DNA of 64,000 bases from Calamus simplicifolius (Eukaryota; Streptophyta; Magnoliopsida; Arecales; Arecaceae), in NCBI GenBank assembly GCA_900491605.1, contig UESW01003829.1:1167157-1231156 (forward strand). The letters are read 5' to 3'. The translations under genes were made by a program, and so were the position numbers. Every line of letters begins with the position of its first letter. Positions within the stretch are counted from its first letter, which is position 1. The notes under the pieces were generated by a model, which did not search any database, had not been told where the DNA came from, and was given only the letters and a program-made list of their open reading frames with translations. Below, piece after piece: positions 33,854-45,353 of this stretch.

Positions 33854-35199
33854 TGTTGACCCAATTATTGATTTTGATGATTAACAAAACTATTTGAGTA
33901 TAACATTTGAAGTTACTAATGATTTTGGTTAAGTTTTTCAGTTTATGATATGATTTATTAATCAAAATCATAAGACAAATCAAGTTCTAGTTCGAATCTA
34001 ATGTCAAGGTAAGATTGCAGACATTAGAGTCGACACATGGAATCGCAGAGTCGACTCCGAAATCGGCACAGACTTAGAGTCGACACCTGGACTGTTAGAG
34101 CCGACTCCAACAGAAAAGACAGAACGATGGTTTTTCTGGTCACGACTTAGAGTCGACTCCTGGACTGTTAGAGTCGACTCCAGAAGATTTTTGTGTCGAC
34201 CCCAGAAAAGTCAGAGACGACTCCAGATCGAGCGGATTGGGGATTTTCGATTTAGAGCCGACTCCAGAAAAGTTAGAGTCGACTCCAGTTTGTCAGAAAC
34301 GACTCCAGAACTGTCAGAACGTCTCTAAACTTTATTTTATCTTTTTAATCCCAACGGCTATTGCCCTTTTTGGTTCTAATCCTTCTTACACTTGTTTCTA
34401 ACGGATAGTTTTGCTATTTATGGATTAAGAAGAATCTATAAGAAGAGGGTTTTGCATCCGAAAAAGAGAGGACAAAAGAAAACAAGAGAGAAAAATAGAA
34501 AAAAGAGTGAAATCCATCAGAAAATCAAAAGAGAAAAGAGGGAAGATTCGAAAGGAAAGATTATACTGATTCCCAAAAGAAAAGAGAGAGATTCTAGCAT
34601 TCCTTGTTCTATTTTGAAGAAATCCCAAAAGAAGAAGCAAGCCCTAGTTTCTAATCTTCGAGCTTCAAGAGCATTCTAAAGGAAGATCCACTCAAGAGAA
34701 GAGAAGAAGCAAGCCACCAAGATCTGCAAATCAGGCTTTGATTCCTATCTCTTTATTGTTGTTCTATTATTGTATATTTGCTCATTGGAGGAGCTTTTAA
34801 ATTTGTAAAAACATTATTGTTTGCTGGGTCAATCAGAGGATTGATTCCGTTGAGGCTGTTAGCCTTGTGCAAGCAGTTGCTTGTGTTGTAAGGTTTGTGC
34901 TGGTGAGCCTTGAAAACCAGCTGGGTTCGTTGTGCACCCGGGAAAACAACAAGTTTGAGTTGTGAGCTTGTAAAACAACTCTGCTGTAATCAGATTGATT
35001 ATAGTGATACTACACCGAACCACTATAAAACTTCTTGTGTTTGCAGTGATTGTTTCCTTGTCTCTTACTTTCTATCTTTGCATACTCTTTTAATTCGTAT
35101 ACATCTAAGTTTTCACTTCCGCTGGGGGATTTTTTAAAAGGAGTTTAATTTTTGAAAACCCAATTCACCCCCCCTCTTGGGTTGCTATCTGGACCAACA
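33854..35199 (+). repeat. 3' LTR of the Copia
   Basis: About 1346 bp, the partner of 26750-28111, with the same GTCGAC cluster and terminal 'ctggaccaaca'. The two LTRs differ mainly by short indels. Confidence 0.92.
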
Positions 35200-35570
35200 C
35201 TCCCAACTGGTCGCTAGCCAAATCATGGGGGAGTATGAAGCAAGGGATCCCATCATGTCCTTCTATTTAAGTATGGTGCAGTCGCAAGCTTCTCTATTAG
35301 CTTATTTTAATGTTAGCTACATCCCTCGAGGGGAGAATGCTAGAGCCGACGCTTTGTCCCATCTTGCCACCTCAACTGATGGGATGCTGGGAAGAGCTTA
35401 TGTAGAGCACTTGGAAGCCCCGAGTATTGACATAACAATAGAAACTCTACCAGCTGAGCAGGAGCCTTCCTGGATGGATGCTTATGTCCGGTACTTTGCC
35501 GATGGTACCCTCCCAGAAGACCCTACCGAGGCCAAGAAACTCAAAAGATGGGCCCTGAAGTTTTCATAAT
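35200..35570 (+). pseudogene. Second RNase H of Gypsy A, second half, and linker to integrase
   Basis: The frame resumes with QLVASQIMGEYEARD, then YIPRGENARADALSHLA, the normal end of the Tat second RNase H. A short linker follows. This is the source of the duplicate seen at 28112-28430. Confidence 0.85.
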
Positions 35571-36705
35571 GGAGGGAAAACTCTATCGAAGGTCATTCTC
35601 ATACCCGGTTCTCAGATGTGTTGGCCCCACAGAAGCAGATTATATCCTGTGGGAGATACACGAAGGTATATGTGGAAGCCATCTGGGGGGCAGAGCTCTC
35701 GCATACAAAGCCGTACGGCAGGGATATTACTGGCTGACAATGAAGGAGGATGCGTCCGAACTTGTCAAGAGGTGTGACAGCTACCAGCGTCATGCTAACA
35801 TTCAACATCAACCGGCATCCCAGCTGACCCCCATGGCCGCACCCTGGCCCTTCGCCCAGTGGGGCATGGACATCTTGGGACCATTCCCTCCAGCCTCCGA
35901 ACAACGCAAGTTCTTAGTGGTAGCAGTTGACCATTTCACCAAGTGGATCGAGGCTGAGGCTCTCGCCAAGATCACCGAGGGCAAAGTAAGATCTTTCTTC
36001 TGGAAGTCTGTCGTGTGCCGGTTTGGGCTGCCACACAACCTCGTTACTGATAACGGTCGACAGTTTGACAATACAACCTTTCGGGAATTCTGCATCGGCC
36101 TAAGCATCCATCAACGATTCACCTCTGTGGGGCACCCCCAGACCAACGGCGCAGCCGAGGTGACCAACCGCATTATCCTCCAAGGGCTTAGGGCCCGTCT
36201 AGATGGCTGCAAAGGGCATTGGGTGGAGGAACTCCCCAGTGTATTGTGGGCATACCACACGACGCCACGAGCCCCCACTGGGGAAACTCCTTTCAGCCTG
36301 ATCTTTGGGACCGAGACAGTCATTCTGATGGAGATAGGAGTTCCCAGTCCCCGGACAAAGTTATACCACGAAGAGAGCAACCCAAATCAGCTGCAGACCG
36401 ATCTAGATTTAGTGGAAGAATTGCGAGACCAGGCATAACTTCACATGGCGGCTTTCCATCAGCGAGCGGCCAAATACTACAATGCTCGAATACGGTTCAA
36501 GACGTTTCGCCCTGGAGATCTCGTTCTGCGATGAGCTGAAGTATCAAAGCCGATGGAGGGGGGCAAGCTGGCACCAAAATGGGAAGGACCATACCGTGTC
36601 AAGGAGGTACTTCATCACGGGGCATGCAAAGTTGAAGAGCTAGACGGGAAACCGCTTCCTCGCACTTGGAACGCCGATAATTTATGCTGGTATTATCAGT
36701 AATGT
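35548..36705 (+). pseudogene. Integrase of Gypsy A
   Basis: A long open stretch (35548-36438) has a zinc-binding-like N-terminus (HLGGRALAYKAVRQGYYW; the expected second Cys of the HHCC finger reads as CDSYQRH), then the core: WGMDILGPFP, VAVDHFTKWIEAEAL, VTDNGRQFD and GHPQTNGAAEVTNR (D, D and E). It then loses frame at EELRDQA, and the C-terminus continues in other frames (AAKYYNAR) to LPRTWNADN near 36670. It would insert element cDNA into host DNA. Confidence 0.87.
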
Positions 36706-36774
36706 GCTAACTTCATTAATTTGAACCTACTTGATAGATTGCTGTTCAAAATGTTTGCATTATTTTTTGAGTGA

Positions 36775-37035
36775 TCATGCTTTGCACTAAAGACCGGCTC
36801 TGCATCGGCACCAAAGACCAGCTCTGCATAGGCACCAAAGATCGGCTCCGAGTCGCACCAAAGACCGGCTCCGCATCGGCAATTATGCCCGGCTCCGGGT
36901 CGGCACCAAAGACCGGCTCCGCGTCGGCACAAAAGACCGGCTCCGCGTTAGCACCAAAGACCGGCTCCGCGTCGGCACCAAAGACCGGCTCCGCATCGGC
37001 ACCAAAGACCGGCCTTGCGTCGGCACTTAAGGACA
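36775..37035. repeat. 24-bp tandem array downstream of pol in Gypsy A
   Basis: About eleven units of 'accaaagaccggctccgc' plus 'atcggc' or 'gtcggc'. Same position relative to integrase and the antisense gene as the 97-bp array in B, but unrelated sequence. Confidence 0.93.
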
Positions 37036-37356
37036 GCGTGTTGGTGCATACAGTCCCATTCTGCGCGACATATCTAATGAGGCAGTAGGCATTCCACAGC
37101 TTCGCGCCTGCATGAGCAGGGTCTTATACTACCTACAGTTCAACTTTCGTCTCTGCAACAGAAATTGGTCCTGCATCAGTTTCCTAACAGATAGAAATTG
37201 TGCTCTTCAGCCATTGGTTGTTGATTCTCGACAACTCACGCAAGAAAAGCTAATTATGACCAAAGACGAGTGTTGAGAATTGAAATATTCATTGATGGCT
37301 CAAAGTTTACAAAATTGCCGATCTGAGTCGGGCTTGGAGCAATACAATAAAAAAAA

Positions 37357-39803
37357 CTAAGGGTTGTTTGGGGCTGGATCGTCATCTTCAGGGACTTTAT
37401 CTGGCTCCAACCCTTCAATCGCCTCGAGGTCGTAGAGTTCCTGGATTTTTTCCTTGCAGTCCTGGAAGCCGGCCTCGTAAGCGAATGTCGTCAATTCGGC
37501 TAATTCCTTACTAAAGGCTTTAGACTTCCTGAAATCCTCTATGGCCTCTGCAGCCCTTTTCTCCGCCTCGAAGGTTTTCCGCTCGGCCTCCGTGACCTTT
37601 TTATCGGCCTCGGCGGCCTCCCTCTTGGCTTCGGTCACCGCCGCCTCCAAGTCGGCAATCTTGGCATCGGACTGGCGGGCGACCTCTTTGGCCGCATCTA
37701 TTTCAATAGAGGCAGAATGCAATCGATTCTTCAAAATGCACATTTCTGATTCCGCCACCTCCAGTCTCTCCTCGGCATTCGTTGCTTCTCTTCGGCCACC
37801 TGGGTGTTATCCAGCTCGTTGGCCGCCCGACGCTGGGCAACTTCCAGCGCGTACTCCGCCTTCTCGGCTCTTAGCCGGATGGCTTCGACTTTGCCCTTTA
37901 AAGTGGCCCGGGTATCCTCCAAGGCCATCTCTGCCTTTTCTGCCCTAGCCTGGAGTGATAGCATCTCCACCCACGACTGGTCAAGGGTAGTATCACTCAG
38001 GGTCCAAAGGTCCCTCATGGCAATCAGAGAGTTCAGCACCTGCACGAAGTGCCAATGTTAAAAAAAATAAAAACAAAACAAAACAAATGCGAAAAGGTTA
38101 ATAGGGTAAAGCTCACCCAAAGGTGTGCCACGAATGCCTCGCGGAAGAAGGTGGCCCTCCCCTGATACCGGAGAAACTCCTGCACCTCTACCACAGATGC
38201 TTCATCCAATGCCCGCTCGGCCCAGCGGCTGTGGTTCGCCAAAAGTGATTGGAAGGAAGGGTCGATGCCCTTCCTTTCCACTGACACGGGGGCCGCAGGG
38301 GAGGACTCCGCCTCCGACTCTACTGCCCCCAGCTCCTTTGCGAGTGGAGGCGCTTCAGTTGTTGCCCCTTTGGGGGGCATGGTAACTGCTGGAGTCGGCC
38401 TTGTTGTTGCAAGGACCGGCTCCGTCTCCACGGCATCGGGCGGTGGTGACGGTGCTTTTGCGACCTGCTCCAGAGAAGGGTCGAGCAGAATGACAGGAGG
38501 GGGAGCCAGAACTGAAGGTGATCCTTTTCCTCCTGCTTGGCTCCGCCCGACTTCCTCGCTGGCCTCGGCCCTTACCGTGTCTTTCCTGGCGGGCTCATCG
38601 GCTTGGGCTCTGGCCGCCTCGCGCACGCACGGGGGATCCACAACTTTGGCCTTTCCAGCATCGGCCCTCCCAGCGTCGGCCCTTCCAGTGTCGGCCTTCT
38701 TCAAATCCTTAGCGCACAGTGGCTTCACAACTCTGGCCCCTCCAGCGTCGGCCCTCCCCGCGTTGGCCCTCTTGGAATTTTGGCGACGGCCCTCCTTTCA
38801 GCGAGGGGCTCATTCCCCGTTGCCTTCCTTTTCTTGGTAACCGCCTGTCTGAGCTCGCGAAGCGATGGCGTCATCCCTATAAAAACAGGAGATGAGTAAA
38901 AAATAAAAAAAAGGGAGGGGAAGAAAGAAGGAAAAATGTGAGTAATCAAATGCTCACCACCAGAATGGACTAGGCCGCGAGACGAAGGTTTTCATCGACC
39001 AGAAGCTTATTGCATCGAGGGACATCGACAGTCAGAAGCTGCCCGAATTCCATTCAATCCCTTGGGAGGATAGAGGAATCCATATTGCCGTCGATGTTGG
39101 GTGTCCCCCAGCTTCCATTCACCCCTTTGATATCAGCAAAAAAGAACTTATCCTTCCACCCTTTAACGGAGGTAGGAAGGTACAATTTAAGGATCCTAGT
39201 GGGTCTAGGAGTAAAGGACCACCAACCTGACTGTTTGCGAAGGGTATAGAAACTACGGAATAAGGAGATACTGGCCTCTATGCCTTGCAGGTGACAGAGA
39301 ACCAGAAAACTAACGATGGTTCGGATCGAGTTAGGAACTAGTTGGGAAGGCGTTAAAGAATATCGGTCCAGAAGGTTAAGGATGAAAGGGTGGATAGGCA
39401 ATCGAAGTCCTACCTTAAAGAATGCTCCGTACAAGGCAACTCTTCTAGGACGGGAAGAAGTTACCCTGTCATTAGGAGCGGGGTAGGATAGACTTAGGTT
39501 TGGCGAAAAACTATACTTGGCCCTTAGGTTTACTATGTCTTCAGCAGACATAGTGGAAGCAGTCCCCTCGGGGGACTCCTTGACAGCGCCGGAGGGACCA
39601 GCAGCTGCCGGACGGCTCCGAGTGGAGGTCCATCCGATGGTCAGATGACTCCCGGCTATGGGGCATCTGACCGGCTGCCGCTCCGGCGAGGAGTGGTCGG
39701 AGGATGGGGTGGACCATTGGCTTGGTAAAGAAGTGGAAGGTTGCGAAGGAGTGGGGGAACGACCCCCGAAATCGGAAATAGAATAAGAGGGCGAGGAAGC
39801 CAT
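37357..39803 (-). CDS. Antisense three-exon gene of Gypsy A
   Basis: Runs opposite to gag-pol. Exon 1 (39803-38958) starts MASSPSYSISDFGG and encodes a Transposase_28-like (PF04195) domain with SRPRRVALYGAFFKVGLRLP, SLTPSQLVPNSIRTIVSFLV and LFRSFYTLRKQSGWWSF. One stop near 39054 needs a frame change to read GQLLTVDVPR. Intron 1 is 38957-38877. Exon 2 (38876-38117) starts MTPSLRELRQAVTKKRK and continues as a linker with GRADAGRADAG repeats and proline-rich text to YQGRATFFREAFVAHL. Intron 2 is 38116-38040. Exon 3 (38039-37357) is a coiled coil with repeated 'EKAEYALE'- and 'AEKRAAEA'-like heptads, ending DDDPAPNNP. The same layout is found in element B. Function unknown. Confidence 0.75.
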
Positions 39804-40245
39804 GGAAACTAACCTGGAAAGCTTGAAGGAGCACTGGGAGAGAACAGACACGGGAGGCGGACGGACGCTCGCAAACTCAGGGGAGGAAGCTGTAACGAAA
39901 AAGAAGAGGGAATGGGAAGATAATGATGATTTTTCTTTTTATAGCCCCATTTCAAATCATCCTGCGGCCGTCCGGTCTGGCCATGTATCTACCTTCAAAT
40001 GAAAGCCGCTTCGGCGGCCTACCGGCGCGAAAAACACGAAGAGCTTCACCAATAGAAAGATGGCGGTGGCCTTACCGCAATGATGACGCTCGCCTTTTTA
40101 CGACTCATTACTTGAGGGAAATCTTCCCCAATCCCAACAGCCCGAACGGACGAAATGATGGCGCGAAAGTCAGCCGCCCAATGGATATTAACACCCCTTT
40201 CGCTGGTGATTGTGCGCTCACCCATCTCAGGGGTGGGGGGGCATC

Positions 40246-41115
40246 TGATACGGCTGACCATATCCTCTGGATGGTGTTATAACCTTTTGAACGATTTTCG
40301 AAAATAATGATGTGACAGCTAATCCCATAGATGGAATTTTGGCTCCGGCCTCCAACGACGGCCTCCGGCCTTTGGCTCTGGCCTCCAGTGACGGCTCCGG
40401 CCTTTGGCTCCAACCTCCAGCAACGACTCCGGCCTTTGGCTTCGGCCTTTGGCTCCGGCCTCCAGTAACGGCTCCGGCCTTTGGCTCCGGCCTCCATTAA
40501 CGGCTCCGGCCTTTGGCCTCGGCCTTTGGCTCCAGCCTCCAGCGACGGCCCCGGCCTTTGGCTTCAGCCTCCAGTGACGGCTCCGGCCTCCAGCGATGGC
40601 TCCGGCCTCCAGCGACGGCCCCGGCCTTTGGCTCCGGCCCTAACTTGGTGCCTTTCCTGCATACACTATGACCCAGCTCAGGTAATAGATCTCGAGATTC
40701 GAGATCTGTTACCGTATACCTCGCTCACCAAAATCACGGGCAAGTGCTAGCACGCCCGACAGTTACCGCCACAAGCGGCCCCCATCCAGCAACGGCTTAA
40801 CCACTTGCCGTTCGAAGGAGCTTATCCTAACGAGGAAGATTCAACGGTTCGAAGGAGGACGAAAAGAAAGGAACCTCCCAGACAGGTATAAAAGGACCCT
40901 GAGCTCAACAGAAAAGGGGGATCTCTCTCTCTCACTACTACACTACTGAGCGACAAGTTTACTAACTTGAGCGTCGGAGGGTCCTCGCCGGGAATACCGG
41001 CCCGGGGACTTCTTGCAGGTTTCAGAAGGAGGAAGACGACCTCTCCACCCCATTTGGAGGCCCACAATAGATCTCAGCATGCCCAGCGCTCATTACCGGT
41101 GATTTGTCCGCATCA
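40246..41115 (+). repeat. 3' LTR of Gypsy A
   Basis: About 870 bp, with the array at about 40335-40640, TATA box near 40886 and terminal 'gatttgtccgcatca'. Followed by target duplication gatac and the rest of ACO copy 2. Confidence 0.92.
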
Positions 41116-41529
41116 GATACAGTATGAAATGACAAGGAAAAGATATTAACTTGTTGGCAATACCATAACTCTTAGCTTCAACATTCATGTCCTCAGACAT
41201 TGCTGCACAATTTTGCCTATAATACAAAGATATCTGTGATGAGAATGATCGTGCAGAATATTACATGATCCCAAAGAATAATGTGACGGATGGTATGATG
41301 CGTTTCAAATAAGCAAGTAAGTTCAATGTATTCCATATTTGCCGACTGTCATATATGGTTGTGAAATTAAGTATATATATAAAATATCACATCATCTTTT
41401 CATCTTGATCTCACGAAACCGTAGCTGAGCAAAGTTATGACTGGCTTATTAAACGTAGAGAGACTTATTTATAATTCTACACAAAAATTTCCCCAACAAA
41501 ATAATACATAAAAAAGTTCTCTACCACTA
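41116..41529 (+). repeat. ACO duplication copy 2, piece 2
   Basis: Aligns with about 803-1263 of copy 1, resuming the sequence cut by Gypsy A ('cagtatgaaat', then 'ttcaacattcatgtcctc'). It ends at the cta/tta target site of the PIF element. Confidence 0.88.
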
Positions 41530-42619
41530 GGCTTTGTTTGGATCTTTCAAGGAAAAGGAAGAGAAGAGTAAAAAGAAGGACAGAGATGGAAGAGAAAGGA
41601 AGGATTATTCTTCTTCTCTTATTTGAAAAACATGGAAGGAAAAAAAAAAAAAAAAGGTAATTTCAATAGTCTTGTTTGGATAGGAGGGGTGGAAAAAGAA
41701 TGAATAGTTATGTGACAATTATACCCCTCTATACTTCACATAATATATGTGCTCTTTTATATTATCATTAATTATGGTTGGAAAATAAGGCATACATGAA
41801 ACTATTTTCATAATAAAACCGCCACACTTCAAAAACTATTTTTACACATATATTATCATAATATTTTACTTAATATCATTGATACTGCTCTGACCGACTT
41901 TTAAGAAAAGTCTTAAAGATAAATTACCATGACTATAATAATGTTATATGGAACAATTAAAATCCTTACTACATTCCTCCATATATCCTTAAGAGACAAA
42001 TCTAAAGTTGACTAAAACTAAAAATTATAGCAATCACTGTTTCTCCATCCCAATAGTATTTCATCACACCATAGAAAAGCCAGGACCTGGGACACATCCT
42101 GGACCCCATGCATACATACCTGGTCCATTGCAGTGGTATGAATTGTCCATTTCAATTTTTACTATTAATGAAAATAATACACTTTAAAATCAAACCTGTG
42201 CAACAAATGTAAATATTTCTTTTATTTGTTGAACAGTGATTTGAGCATGAATACTATATTTTCCTTTATTGTCCATTGTTTCATGTTCTTATTATATCGG
42301 CCAATGATGGATATTGTTCCCATTATAATAGGAAATGATAGGCTAAAGAGGGTCCACCGTTCAAGGATATAGGCATTATTGAAACCTTAGTTCCGCATTA
42401 CCATTACTAGCAAAACTTTGATAGATTTAATATTTCATATCATCCAAACCATAATATTCAAATGAGTTTAAACAAAATCACTTAAAGAAAATGACATATC
42501 AACCAAAAATGTAGTTCACATTACCACCTAAGAGATGTCATACGAATCAAAAATAAAAACCACAAAACCATTTAAAAGATGACATATTAATGAAACACCA
42601 TGTGTAGTAATAGTTCCTT

Positions 42620-43360
42620 GTACTATTCAATTGGACATCCAAGAAGAGCTCTCAACATATCAGGCTTTTGAATTAAAAATAGATAAGCAATTGATACTTG
42701 GTGTGTCTTAACTCCTAACTCCATCAAATGATCCCATAGCTCCCTCTCAGAAATTGGGAGTCTTTGGTTAGTCTTCAATATTGGTTCAGTTAAGTATGCT
42801 ATTGATTTAATAATTGCTTTAGCAACCTGCTTAAATTCCTCTTTCATAAATTCAAGTTCTGCATCATCATTCGATGTTCTACCTTTAGATTTCTTATTCT
42901 TGGATGATGTTACTCCTTGGAGGTTGCTTGAGAATGTGCTTCAAGAGCAAGAAAATTTTGTTCATTGTTATCCAACAGATTAAAACTTTCTAAATTTACT
43001 TTATTTTGGGATACCATATGATCAATGTCTTCTATAGCATGAGCAAGATTCTCCTCACCAAGGTTAGCTCTTCGTTGTCTAATTTTAGCTGTTGTCTCAG
43101 CATGCTCTCCTGTAGCCCTATCTCCTCCATAAAGTTGCACAAACTTTTCATAATTTGAAATGGGCTTGTTCATCCACTCAGCGGCTAGCCTAACAAAAGA
43201 ATATAAATGGACACTGTTAAAGGCATTTAAATATGAAGTTTTACAATCTATGAAAGAAATTAATTAAACAAAAATCTTTAATATTATTACATACCTCAAT
43301 TATCTTTTGCCATACTTCAGGCTAGCGCTCCACATTTTGGTAATTGGATTCCAAGAAAAA
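42620..43360 (-). pseudogene. PIF Myb/SANT-like accessory protein, decayed
   Basis: Minus-strand pieces MNKPISNYEKFVQLYGGDRA (43173) and ELWDHLMELGVKTHQVSIAY (near 42735) match the pattern of plant PIF ORF1 proteins (central LYGGDRATG-like motif; C-terminal segment). These Myb/SANT proteins help the transposase bind DNA and enter the nucleus. A stop or frame change lies between them. Confidence 0.65.
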
Positions 43361-43997
43361 CCACTCATTTCATTCTTAAACAATTCATAACAATTAAAAA
43401 AATTTCTCTTTATATACTTTATGCAATTCTTAATCTTTCCTTTATCAAATAACTTGTTACTGAATCACACTTTCAACTCCTGCAATATATTGTTGTAAGC
43501 ATATGATGTGAAGTTTCCACTAACTTTATTCCTCAAGTTTTGTTGGTGCAAAAATGCATCAATTAGAACATCATCCATAGCAAGTGTCCAAGCAAGTATG
43601 TCTCCACCCCTTTTGGGGTCTTCAACTTCAGATATCTTTTTTTTGGTATTTTTTATACTAATAGTATTATGTAAAGAAATAATTAGAAAGAGTATATATT
43701 AGAAATTCAAGAAAATATATATCACTACAAATTTTAAACAAAGTTATGAAACAAGAAAGAAAAATACAAATAAGATATAATAATATCATCTTATATATAA
43801 TCCATCCACATATCAGTTGCTATGGAATCCCTAATGAACTCTCCAATAGCTGAATCAACATCATCATCTACGTTGTTATAATGTTCCTTTAGACAACCAC
43901 TTTGATTTGCAAGTTCCTCATTCACCTCAGCAATAAGGCTCTCATTTGGATCTGTAGCCATTAAGTAATTGTGTAGAATAGAACATGCTAAAAAAAT

Positions 43998-45160
43998 TTA
44001 TTTCTGAGTATCAATATCATAATGCGATTCAATTGTGCTCCCTATAATTAAAAATCTTTTTTTAAGTACGCCAAATGCCCTTTCAATTGCATTGCGTAAA
44101 GATGCATGTCGAAGGTTGAATAACTCACGAGCATTATGTGGTGGATTTTTTGAGTATTCTTTTAAGTGATAACATTCTCCTTTATAAGATGCAATAAGTC
44201 CTCTCTTCAACATATATCCAGCATCAACAAGATAGTATTTTCCTAGAAAGAATTACATTCATCATTAAATTATTCATCATTATATTATTCTAAGAAATTA
44301 TATATGAAATAATTTTTCTTTTCAAAATTACCTTCTAAAATTTTAAGTGGATATTATCATTTTAATGCATTTTTTAGAATTCTTGAGTCGGATGTTGTGC
44401 CTTCCCAACCAGGCAAAGACATAGGTGAATTTCAAAACGAAAGAACATGTAGCCATCTCATTTTGTGTTAGGTATTCTTTCCTACCTTGATACTTAGGAG
44501 CATCTTCAGAAGAAACTTTCACACGAATATGTGTTCCATCAATTGCCCCAACACAATCCTGACATTAAACAATTTTATTAAATAGATATGATACAAATTA
44601 ATTAATGTAACATAATTTAACAAATTATTTTTACCTTAAAAAATGGGTAGAATCTACTGTTGTTGAGTATTTCTAAAGGAATCTATGATCCATCTAGTTG
44701 TTTGAGATATGCCCCCTTTAACTCTATTATAACTCTCAAAATATTATGGAAATGGCGACTAAGAGTTTCTCCAGATCGACCAAAGAAGAAAGAGATTTCA
44801 TGATTCTTTATATTTTGGCTAATTATACATAAGGAACTTTGCAACTTGTTTTTCTACAAATGCTCGTTGTGTTGATCGAAGGCCGCCATCTCTAACTAAT
44901 ATAGCACATAAGTCTAAAAATGATCTAGGATCTATTTTGATGATATCACGGCATCTTTCATTATCAATAATATTTTTCATCAATTCTTCTCGAATTTTTT
45001 CTCTTTACAAACTTATATTTTTAGGAAGTTGATTTCTATTTCTCCGCTTTTGTAGCATGAACCGATATGCTACAAGATAAAATACTTGTACAAGTGTCAT
45101 ATGATGTATATGTTGCAACATGATAAGAGATTTCATTTTGAAATTTTCTTGGTCAGCCAT
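43998..45160 (-). pseudogene. PIF/Harbinger DDE transposase, decayed
   Basis: The likely start MADQENFKMKS is at about 45160. DCVGAIDGTHIRV (near 44560) has the first catalytic Asp of DDE_Tnp_4. The C-terminal part ELFNLRHASLRNAIERAFGVLKK holds the catalytic Glu region (near 44080-44130). Many stops and frame changes separate these. The hAT lies upstream of this start, in the element's 5' region. Confidence 0.8.
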
Positions 45161-45353
45161 CTATGATAAAATTTAGAAAAAAATTTAGTATAAATGCAAT
45201 GACTATCTATGCAATAATTATAAACCTAACTCAAATCTATAGAACTAACTCAAATCAATCCTAGTAAACAACTTTTGAATCCATAAACAGCATCTAATAA
45301 GCAATTAAAATCTTAAAATATTTTTTAACACATAAAAAGAACTCAATTCATAA

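Larger units (their letters stand above)
26750..35199 (+). mobile_element. Copia element (SIRE/Maximus-like) nested in Gypsy A
   Basis: LTRs 26750-28111 and 33854-35199 begin 'tgttgacccaattattg' and end 'ctggaccaaca'. Target duplication is ctctc (26745-26749) against ctccc (35200-35204), one mismatch. Integrase precedes reverse transcriptase, the Copia order. The long 3' internal region with an extra ORF and the 'aaagggggaga' polypurine tract (33840-33852) fit SIRE/Maximus. PBS, gag and protease are absent: their place is taken by a decayed duplicate of Gypsy A sequence (28112-28430). Confidence 0.9.
21781..41115 (+). mobile_element. Gypsy element A (Tat-like), near full length, with nested Copia
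   Basis: Flanked by a perfect 5-bp duplication gatac (21776-21780 and 41116-41120). Without the nested Copia it is about 10.9 kb. Order: LTR 21781-22805, PBS-like site 22806-22830, gag, protease, reverse transcriptase with RNase H, a second RNase H (split by the Copia), integrase, a 24-bp tandem array, an antisense three-exon gene, polypurine tract 40228-40245, LTR 40246-41115. The second RNase H and the antisense gene point to the Tat group (relatives of RIRE2/Grande). Frameshifts and stops make it non-functional as read. Confidence 0.92.

Noticed and set aside
33654..33884. 76-residue plus-strand frame before the Copia 3' LTR
   Set aside because: It is AT-rich noncoding sequence that runs into the LTR, with no conserved motif.
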